Shown piece after piece: positions 55,255 to 64,000 of a stretch of DNA of 64,000 bases. Position 1 is the first letter of the stretch. Every line of letters begins with the position of its first letter. The translations under genes were made by a program, and so were the position numbers. Under the pieces are notes generated by a model, which had not been told where the DNA came from, made no database searches, and was given only the letters and a program-made list of their open reading frames with translations. This DNA is from Teratosphaeria epicoccoides (taxonomy: Eukaryota; Ascomycota; Dothideomycetes; Mycosphaerellales; Teratosphaeriaceae), in contig JADDMT010000130.1 of the NCBI GenBank assembly GCA_021401465.1, positions 1 to 64,000 on the forward strand. The letters are read 5' to 3'.

Positions 55255-58200
55255 ATGTCTAGAGTACTACAAACTCGTAACTAACGCGTAGCGAGCACTA
55301 TCCTAAGCGCCTGTAATAGCGAAGCTAGCCTAAGTAACTAGCCTACAGAAGTACCCCCTGCGAGCGACACTACATCGAGCGATAGTTCCGCTAGAGGCTA
55401 ATTACATAGCAGACAAGGTAATAGACCCCTTGCATAGAGACCGTAGCTAACCCTGACTATTAACCTAGCCCTTGTAGCCATGATTGTCGATTAGGTCGCA
55501 AACCGCCTTACGAACTAGAGCTAGAGCCGCACTGCTTCTAGTAGCAACAACAGCGAGGACGACAAAGACGTTACTATAAGTAGTACTAATAAACTAGCGG
55601 ACGAAGAAATCTAGCAAGATTTCACGCTAGGGACCCGCGAAGACAACTTACTAGGAGGCGCAGACCCTCCGCATGTGCCTGCGAACCTAGTGCCTAAATT
55701 CGGGGCTATAGTAGGCTAACTAGGAGGTAGTCGTAACGCATGTAACCCGAAGCCATTTAAGGGAGACACCTTAAAGGAGGCTCGAACTTTCTTGTAGGCA
55801 TATAAGGCAGTTTTTGTGCTTAACCTACGCGGATATTCTACAGAGGGCAAACAAGTCACCTTTAGTGTAATGTAGTAGCTCGAAGAGGATAAGGAACCTC
55901 GTAACAATTAGCATGAGTAGTATGACCTTATGCAGGTCTATAACAGAACATATATGTAGGCGGACTTTCGCTAGTTCTATGTCGACTAGGTCGAGGATCT
56001 AGGGAATTACGCCCTTACTATGTCTGTTAAGTACGAGAAGGCTAAGTAGGGGAAGGGACAAATAACCTCTAGCTTCGCTACCTACCTTGCTACACTCGAG
56101 AGGTAGATGCTACCCTATACTAAGACATAACGTATGTAGTACTTACTTGTCAAACTTGATGACAATCTTCAGAATATAATCATGACTTTTCATGAACTTC
56201 TAACAACTCGGCAAGACCTCGTGTCCCTTGCGACATGTATAGAAATCACCTTAAAGCGAAATAGAAAATCGGGCGGTAAGGACAATAAGCGTCTAAGCCC
56301 TAAGGACCTACTAAAGGGCTACTATTACAAGCGCCCTAGGGGTCACGCCTAACGCGGTAGTTCGTTCTAGAGGAGTAAGCCCTCTAAGCTAAAAGACGGT
56401 AGCGAGAAGCCTCCGAGTAGCTGCTACATCTGTAGAGCGAGAGACTACTAGGCGGCTCGCTGTCCTAAACGAAGTAATAGGAAGAAGGTAAGCAAGGTGT
56501 CCGAAACCTCCCTAGAGGGGAGGCGAAAGAGGGACAAGCCTAAGACAACTAAATGGCTACTACGGGTATCTAAGCTGTCTGTTACTAATAGTGTAGACTT
56601 GTGGCCTGCCTAGCGCCTATCTAGTACGGTCCGAGTTAATAGCTCGCTTGAGCTAGTAGACTGTATGTTAGATGACCTTGCGGAGGTTAACGTAATACCC
56701 TAGAGAGTAGTCGTACGGCTTAGTTTGAAGCCGATCCTAGGAGCCCTGCTGCCTACTATGAAGTCCTTTTAGGGCGAAGGCGTAGCGGCTTAAGGCGCGT
56801 ATAACGTGCGCCTCTAACTCGCGGACTCCTTAGGAGAAGTGCGCGAGACTAACGAAGTCTTCTACGCTAAAGACGTTCCTAATAAGGAGCTCCTACTCGG
56901 CCGCCCTTAGCGCTATAAGCAGGGAGTCGTTGTTAATAGAGCTACTAATAACTAGTTCTATAGCTCTATAGGCGAAGTTCCTATAGTATAGATACGTGAC
57001 GTACATAGCTTCTACAAGGACATGAAGAAGGTCTAATGCGTGTATATAGTCTACATACAGAACGTTAAGGAAGACGTTACCCTTCTGCCTAAGTTAGAGG
57101 AATACGCCGATATTTTCGACGTAGAGGCTACGGCCTATGCCCGGGCCCTAGACGCGGAACATGCGATTTACCTTAAGGAGGGTTACAATCTTCTGCATCG
57201 ACCTCTATACCCTATGTCAGAATCGTAGCTCGAAACACTTCGAGACTACCTCTACAAGGCGTAAAGGAACGCGTAGATCCGACGAAGCGACAGCGAGGCT
57301 AGAGCGTTAGTTATGTTCGTCCTAAAGAAGGATAACACGCTCCGCCTATACGTTAACTATAGGGGCCTTAACGTAGTAACCTAGAAAAACCGCTACCTCC
57401 TACTACTTATTAGCGAGACGCTTGACTGCCTTAGTCGCGCCGCCATCTTCTTGTCTATCGACTTGAAGGACGCCTACTACTAGATACTAATCCGAAAGGG
57501 CAACAAGTAGAAGACTACATTCTAAACGTAGTATAGACACTTTAAGTATATAGTAATGCCGTTTAGCTTAACTAACGCACTAGTAACGTTCTAAGCGTAT
57601 ATTAACTAGGCCCTAGCCGGCCTCGTTAACACCTGCTACGTAGTATATTTAGACGATATACTAGTCTACTCCGACTTAAAGGAGGAGCATATTCGGCACC
57701 TAAGGATAGTACTTAAATAGCTCTGCAAGTTCGCTCTATACGCGAACCTAAAGAAGTGCTCATTCCTGACAGATAGGATTAAGTTTCTTAGATACATCGT
57801 CTCTACGGAAGGAGTTATCATAGATGACTAAAGGGTATCCGCAATCGCGGAGTAGCTGTAGCTAACTACTCTCCGAGAAGTGTAGGTGTTCCTAGGATTT
57901 ACTAACTTCTATTACAGATTCATACGATCCTACTCGAAGATCGTGGCCCCCCTTACGGCCCTCGCAAAGGGCGCGATTCGAGGAAAAAAGCCAGGGATAG
58001 TGCCTTAGGAGGAGGCTTAGAGTAAGGCTTTCTCTAAACTTAAAGCAGCTTTTTAAACCGCGCCTATACTTCGGCACTTTGACCCTGCTACGAAGATCCG
58101 GATAGAGACTAATACTTCAAAATTCGCAATAGCCGTAATTATATTGTAGCTCTAGTCACACGAAGGTAGTACGCGATAGTACCTGATTACCTTCTAGTCG

Positions 58201-60228
58201 CGGAAGATGCAGGGCGCTAAGCTTAACTATAAGACTTACGACTAAGAGCTTTTAGCTATTGTTAACAGCTTTAAGGAGTACTAACACTACCTCGAAGGCG
58301 TAGCGTACCCTATTAAGGTGCTTAATAACTATAACAACCTTCGCGGCTTCATAGGCGTGAAGTAGCTAAGTAGTTAGCAAGCAAGGTAGGCGACTTTCCT
58401 TACTAGCTTTGACTTCGTTATCTAGTATTGTTCCGGAAAGACGAATCTAGCTAACAGTCCTTCGTGACGACTAGACTACGACACTAGGGAGGAGGGTAAC
58501 TAATAGCTTCTCCCTACGCTATAAACGAAGCTTGTAGTTTAGGGCGGCGATCTGTTATTAGCTCCTCTTGTAGGTCGACTGCAGGTCTAATAGGGCCTCA
58601 TAGCCTCCGCTAGTAACGAACCCTCCTATCTAGCAGTTATGGCGACCGTGTCTAGCTTGATCTGTGCGGTAGTTAACTAGCTTACATGTAGTAAGTATGC
58701 GATGTCTAAAGAACCCTTTAAAGAAGTCTCGAGACTTATTTAGCAGTTACAAGAGCGAGAACTAGAGTTAATTAATGAGGGTGTAGCTCTCTAGGACACT
58801 ATAGGCGGTCTGAAGTACTAGACTAAGTCAGGCGACTTGTAGTACTTTGACAATAGGCTTAGGCTCTACGTACCCGCTAACCGCGTACTCTGTTTGCAGC
58901 TCCTCCGTATTCATTATGACGATGAACTCGCGGGCCATTTTAGCGTAGAGAAGACGAACGCACTTCTCGGACGAAAATACTAGTAGCCTACGCTAGAACA
59001 GGATGTCTCTGACTATGTCAAATCCTGCTAGACGTGCCAGATTAGCAAATCTCGGCGCTATCGCCCCTACGGCGATGCTTAGGCGCTCCTACTACTAGAG
59101 AGGCTATGGCAAGACTTGACTATGGATTTCATTACCGATTTGCCGCTAGCAAAGTAGAAGGGCGATGTAGTTGATGCTGTCCTTGTAGTAGTCGACTGAT
59201 ACTCGAAGATGAATGTCTTCATCCTATGTACGAAAAGGTGCACAAGCGGCGAGCTTGCGCGGCTACTTCGCGACGAAGTCATATAGCGCTTTAGTGTCCC
59301 CCGAAGTATCCTATTAGATCGAGGTTCTGTCTTTACTAGTAAATACTAGCAAGAATTTGTGTTTGAAGCGCGTGTCAAGTACCGCCTAAGTACAGCATTC
59401 TATCTACAGACTAATAGTCAGACTAAACGTATGAACTAGACTCTTAAGTAGTACCTCTAGTGCTACTACGCTAAGAACCAGGATGCCTAGGCCGACGTAA
59501 TTCCTATGGCGGAATTTGCAGTTAATAACAGCGTGCATGCTACTATGCGCATGTCGCCATTTCAGATTCTTTATAGCTTTGATCCGGAAATACACCTAGA
59601 ACCGCCTTAGGACGAGTCTTCTGAGGAGAGGGTGCCGGCCGCCGCGGAATTAGCGCGGCGTATGCGCGAGGTACATTCGGTGCTAATAGAACACTAGAAA
59701 AAGGCCTCAGAATCCTAGATTAAACATAATAACGCCCGTGCTAAACCGATGTAGTACGCAGTTAGTACGAAGGTGTTACTGTTGACGAAGAATCTTAAGC
59801 TGAAACTTCCAAGTAAGAAGATGACGCCAAGGTTCGTCGGACCCTTCCGGATACGTGACGCGATAGGCTCGCAGGCGTACCGGCTATCGTTGCCATTGTC
59901 GTATTATGTGCATGACGTCTTCTACGTATCTCTACTCGAACCATGGGTATAGCGCGAGGGCAAAGAGCCCGCGGACCTAATGCTAGTAGCAGAAGAGAAC
60001 GAAGAGTAGGAAGTCGAGGGTATTAAGGACAGTATGCGGCGTAAGGGCGTAACGTACTATCTAGTAAAGTGGAAAGGATACCTACCTAAGTACACATAAT
60101 AGGTTCTAGCCGAAGACTGCAAGAACGCTCTAGAAGCTATTCGTGAATTCGAAGAGCGGAGGAAGCGTGAGCAGGGCTTAAGAAGGTCGATTCGTAGGAA
60201 GATGAGGGTTCCGGAGCAGAATTCTTAA
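55255..60228 (+). pseudogene. Gypsy-1 gag-pol polyprotein, copy D (RIP-degraded)
   Basis: ATG 55,255 to TAA 60,226-60,228, 1,658 codons without frame change. Gag is followed by a CCHC-like knuckle (CYICRARDYxAARC, the His now Tyr) near 56,425. RT has IDLKDAYY (about 57,459) and YLDDILVYS (57,646-57,672). RNase H, the integrase zinc region (HYDDELAGHF and SCxTCQISKSRRYRP, about 58,913-59,065), the integrase core (DFITDLPLA) and a C-terminal chromodomain (YYLVKWKGYLPKYT, about 60,055-60,100) follow. The single frame implies gag and pol were made as one polyprotein. The protease motif is not of the common DSG/DTG form and was not located with confidence. Confidence 0.9.
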
Positions 60229-60368
60229 CACATGTATGTAGCGCATAACGCGCGAAGTGACAACGAGAAGCAAACGCCCTACTTATACATCATTAATGCC
60301 TAAAGGCACACCTAGAATAAACCTAAGAAGAACAAGAGACATGCTCGGATTAGCTTTGTAGCTAATGC

Positions 60369-61856
60369 TTAGCGACTACTAGTTAGGGGCTTCCTGACCG
60401 AACCCGAAGCAGGAGAGTCTTTCTTGTTACAGTCCGCTAGGGACTGCCTACCCGCACGGGGTCTACTAAACACCCCGAAGTGACTATGAGTAACAGGGGT
60501 AGCAACGCCACGAAGAGAGGCTAGCATCTTCTTCTTTAGTAGGTTGCGAGGGAGCTCGTCTTCGGAGCCTATAGTAGCTAGAGAACTAGCGACACCCTTA
60601 CCGCGCCTAGTCGCGACGACTACCTCATCCTTAGCATCAGAAGGCGAAGAGACTCGAGCGCGCTTGCGGCTGTCACGCTCGGCCCTCGAGATCATCTTGC
60701 GCTTCTTGACACGAGTGTCGACTACATCATCAGACTTAGTGTCTCCCTTAGGCGTAACTAGTGCGGTAACACTATGGCGCGAAGGGATCACGTCAGGACC
60801 GAAGGTATCCTGAACGTCGTCATCCTCCTCATCCTCAAAGATCTGGCCTAGAGGCTTGTACCTTAGCGTCTTGACGGACGCAGTGCGGGTCGCAAGCGGG
60901 GAAGGCTCGGCTTCCTCGTCGCTGACCTCAATTTCGGCCCTGGCCCTCTTCTTCTTCTTAGACAGTAGCGTCGAGGCGGCGTAGGCAGCGGCGCTACAAT
61001 GTGTTAGCTGTACGCACGCGACAGGATTCGAGTAAGTAACTTACAGCTTGGTCCTCAGGACCGGCTTAGAGGCAGGCTGCCTCTCGGTACGGCGCTAGGG
61101 CGTGGCCTTAGCGGCGGGAGCGGCGAATTGCTTGATAACCTTCTTGCGGATTATCTGCGTTTCGAAGTCATCGTTAATAGAGGCAAGGGCCCCGAGTTGC
61201 TAACGCTAACGGCTAGTCGGATACTTCTCGACGCTAACGTTAGCCTAGCGGAAAAGTCAGCATTTCATACTTAGAGGGTACCTACACCGTATGCGTACTA
61301 TGGCGAAGGTCTCGACCCTAACGGTTAGCACCTTCAAGATCTTCTAGACTAAGTCTGCGATTAGACCTAGACAAACGTTTTCGCCTGTTAGTAGAGAGTC
61401 GAAGCGAACACCGCTGTAAGAACGGTTAGCAGTCGCGGTGAAGCACGAGAGGGCGCCAAGCAGGTAGGCGAGTGCCTCGCGGTACTTAGCCTGTAGCCTG
61501 TTCATAGTCAGAGTGCCTTCGGCAATCCCCTTGTCGCGCGTACTCTAGAAGTCATCGATGTTACAGCAGAGCTAGTTGTACTCGCTATACACCTCTTTAG
61601 GGAGGTCTTGGCATTTCTGATGCTTGCTATTACAGTTGACACAATTGCGGTAGACACTGCCCTCATTAAATCCGCTGACGTAGATCTCAGCTACGCTTCG
61701 GTTAGTACAAGTCACGCATACCTCGCGGGTAGGGGACGCCTTACTAACACGCGGAGGGGAGATGTGTGCAGCTTAGCTACTAAGGTTGTCGAGGCATCGT
61801 CGACACGAGCGACAATCGCGGGTAGAGCGAGTAGCGTCGAACTTAGTCTGTAGCAT
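60369..61856 (-). pseudogene. Gypsy-1 antisense gene, copy D (least mutated copy)
   Basis: Minus strand, ATG 61,856-61,854 to a stop at 60,369, 496 codons including the putative intron 61,044-60,994. Only about ten in-frame stops. The N-terminus has repeated Cys pairs (CRRC, CVTC, CVNC and KCQD, about residues 18-90). The middle is readable without a known fold (LQAKYREALAYLLGAL). The C-terminal 140 codons are fully open (60,791-60,369), with KKRKMISRAERDSRKRAR resembling a nuclear localisation signal. A TATAAAA box lies upstream near 62,020 on the minus strand. Adjacent to, and convergent with, gag-pol; the stops are 140 bp apart. Function unknown: a regulator of the element, or a nucleic-acid-binding protein, are possibilities without direct support. 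Confidence 0.65.
60994..61044 (-). other. Putative 51-bp intron in the Gypsy-1 antisense gene (copy D)
   Basis: On the minus strand: GTAAGT at 61,044-61,039, GCTAACAC near 61,010, TAG at 60,996-60,994. Flanking exons read RTKL and AAAYAAS. On the sense strand it is not an intron, so retrotransposition would not remove it. Confidence 0.55.
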
Positions 61857-62663
61857 ATAAGCCATTATAGCTAAGACGGGTTAATTGATCTTGATTGATT
61901 GATTAAAGAAGAAGGAGCTCTAGTACAGACCCGCAGACATAGCGAGGCGCAAGCTAAGCGAAGTAGGAGCGGAGGTCGATGTTAGTATCTTAGAACAGGA
62001 AAGTTTAGGAAGCGACGAGGTTTTTATACCCTCTAACAGCCCCCCTGTTGCCTACCGCAACCGTTAAGCTAGTGACTTGAACCACATGCGCAGAGCACCT
62101 GCCTCTAGTTGACTTACAAGGGGACCGAATAATACAATAACAGATAACGCGGCCGTCACGCATGTGCGCCGACCGCACTCGTGCTAGCCTACTAGCATGG
62201 AAATGTGGCGAGGCCCGCGCTAGGAGCGCGCTCCTGCCGTTTCGAGCGGCGCGCGTAGAGCGTCCGCGCACTTTCCTACTACCCTAAGGTTCTGCGACAC
62301 GTTCTTCATGGTCACGACTAAATAGGGACGGCCAAGCTACTTGGCGAGGCCGGCGCGCATGCTCGCCCTATAATTTCAAGGATTAGCCGAAGTACGTACT
62401 CGTAGTTTCATGATATCTTGATCCGCATGTAAAGCGAAGGTGTTACGAAGCCGCCTAACATGTGACGGATTAAAACCCGCCCGAGTTAGTAGCCTCCGCC
62501 CCGTACTCGCTACGAAGGGGTTAAGATGTACGCATGACACATGTTACGTAGGCTATCTACCTATTCACCCTTGGGCGGTGTAAGCGTGCTACATCCCGTA
62601 CCCTATATGTTCCGCGTGCGTCACTTAGTGAGGCTAGGGACATCCTCATAGGAGGAGGGGCAG

Positions 62664-63023
62664 TGATACGGTTAATACTAGGGGACCATCTGAACCGCAT
62701 GGGTTCTAATGGCCGCCCTTGGCATGTAGTGACCCTGCCACATATGGCAAGGGGGTCCTTCGTACATACGTTAGCTCGTATGTCGTCCGAGTAGGATCAG
62801 TTGTCGACATAGGACGCCCCCACGTCGCTGACCCTACGGTACCCCTATGGGGTTAGGCTCGGACATGCTTTCCCTAATTAAGGAGCGTCAGGGGTTATAA
62901 GCACCCTTAGCGCTACCTCTGCGATAAGCAGAAAGCAGCGCTGTCTTATACCTACTAAAAGGTCGGATTACTCTGCCACACTACGAGATATTTTCATATC
63001 ATATAGCACATACATCTATATCA
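62664..63023 (+). repeat. Gypsy-1 3' LTR, copy D (360 bp, best preserved)
   Basis: TGATACGG...CTATATCA with TG/CA ends intact, preceded by the polypurine tract. Used here to define the LTR. It contains a CATGCTTTCCCTAATTAAGGAG block near 62,866 conserved in all copies. Confidence 0.9.
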
Positions 63024-63029
63024 GATAGA

Positions 63030-64000
63030 GACTAGTAATAATACTTCGGCTACTATGTACTTCGCATGCTTAGCGTCTAAGCTTTTCTTAGGTCTCTCTG
63101 TAGTGTAGTTCCGCAGATCTAGCTAGACCTTGTCACCGACTTTATAGATTAGGGCAGGGTTTTAGCATTTATTAGCGGACTCCTCCTATTCTTACATGGA
63201 AGCCGCCATTGTTGCTTAGCAGATTCCCGTTATGTCCTAAATCTTTCCTACAAACGCCCTTGCCCTCTTGGCTGCTTTTAACAGGCTAGGCCCTACGGGG
63301 TCCTTAGTTAAAGGTATAGGGCCCTGTGCTTTGTAACTATAGGTAGTAAAGAAGGGGCTCATGCTAATTCCCGAATGATACCTCCTATTTAGCGCTAGTT
63401 AAGCTACGGGGAGCCATCGCTTCTAGTCGGATTACTTATAGTTAATATAGTTCCGGAGGTACGCTTGCACCTCTTAGTTTAGGCGTTTAGGGCCTCTGTC
63501 TATTTGTAGGTAGTACGCGGAGCTTAACCGCTAGGACACGCCTATTCCTTTACAGAAGGTCATCTAGAAGGTGCTAGTCTAGTTAGTGCCCTAGTCGCTC
63601 GTAATAGCCGTTAGCATTCCATGGTACTAGGCCTAGCAATCTATGAACTTCTCAGCGTATTCCTCTGCTTTTATACTAGGTATTACCTGCAAAACTACGT
63701 ACTTACATAGGTAATCCTTGATAACCTACAGGTATCGACATCCCTCGGAATCGGGCAGGTCCGTCATGAAGTCTATTAAGATCTCCTAGAAGAATCTGTT
63801 AGGAACTAGTAATAGCTTTAGTAGTCCGTGCTTATACTCTCTCTATACCTTGTTACAACCGTAGTAGTCGCAGTTCCTTAGGAACTGCCAGACATGCTTA
63901 GATAGCAACAGCTAGTAGAAATCGCGCCCTAGGATCATTGTCGTAGCGTCCCGTCCTAGGTGCCTGTATACCGTAGTGTCGTGTACAGACTAAATGAGCT
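63030..64000 (-). pseudogene. Gypsy-3 integrase fragment (runs off the window)
   Basis: Minus-strand frame from the window end to about 63,030, with blocks of a Ty3/gypsy integrase: DFMTDLPDSEGC (about 63,755), AITSD (about 63,600), then SSAYY and QIDRGPKRLNxEVQAYL (about 63,510-63,450), LALNRRYHSG (about 63,375) and GDKVxLDLRN near 63,120. Stops lie at Gln/Trp sites. The order of motifs differs in sequence from Gypsy-1 and Gypsy-2, so it is a third family. The remainder lies to the right. Confidence 0.75.

Larger units (their letters stand above)
54845..63023 (+). mobile_element. Gypsy-1 chromovirus, near-complete copy D (8.2 kb)
   Basis: LTR, gag-pol in one frame, antisense gene, polypurine tract (AGGAGGAGGGGCAG, ending 62,663) and 3' LTR. 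It is the reference copy for the family in this window. Mutation load is uneven: the gag-pol half has stops at many Gln/Trp codons, whereas 60,370-63,023 has few. No target-site duplication was found, so the two ends may derive from different events. Confidence 0.9.

Overview
The window looks like chromosomal DNA of a filamentous ascomycete (Pezizomycotina, most likely a dothideomycete; genus not determinable by eye). It has short spliceosomal introns, fungal myosin-I and TFIIS genes, and transposons riddled with C-to-T changes at CpA (G-to-A at TpG on the other strand). This is the footprint of repeat-induced point mutation (RIP): Trp and Gln codons have become stops, Cys has become Tyr, and CpG is largely kept.

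Layout. Positions 1-32,230 are RIP-mutated repeats. Positions 32,240-47,950 are an island of ordinary genes. Positions 47,950-64,000 are RIP-mutated repeats again. The island holds myosin-I (minus), a GT71 MNN1-type mannosyltransferase (minus), two decayed F-box-like pseudogenes (minus), TFIIS (minus) divergent from a mitochondrial ribosome recycling factor (plus), and a LanC-like protein (minus). Five intact genes with introns can be modelled there.

The repeats resolve into a few families. Gypsy-1 is an 8.2-kb Ty3/gypsy chromovirus with 360-bp LTRs (TGATACGG...TATCA). It is near-complete at 54,845-63,023 (plus), partial and inverted at 6,348-12,653, 49,220-50,260 and 51,960-54,844, with LTR scraps at 31,832 and 49,008. 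Gypsy-2 is a second chromovirus with LTRs bounded by TGTCATAA...TTATGACA; it is present as LTR plus gag (50,261-51,959), pol (12,654-16,804) and an isolated LTR (31,229-31,703). Gypsy-3 is an integrase fragment at the right edge. A large multi-gene DNA transposon with a Plavaka/CACTA-like transposase occupies much of 17-31 kb, and a second copy of its right half lies at 136-6,347.

Most notable: (1) Gypsy-1 carries, between pol and the 3' LTR, a conserved antisense gene of 496 codons with its own TATA box, a Cys-rich N-terminus, a basic C-terminus and what looks like a 51-bp intron (GTAAGT...CTAAC...TAG) kept in three copies. An intron on this strand could not be spliced out of the sense genomic RNA, so it would survive retrotransposition. 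(2) The Plavaka-type element seems to carry several passenger ORFs, including one with an N-terminal MYND zinc finger, plus a 78-bp-arm hairpin and a ~95-bp tandem repeat. In both systems RIP has destroyed the reading frames, so these are fossils in this locus.
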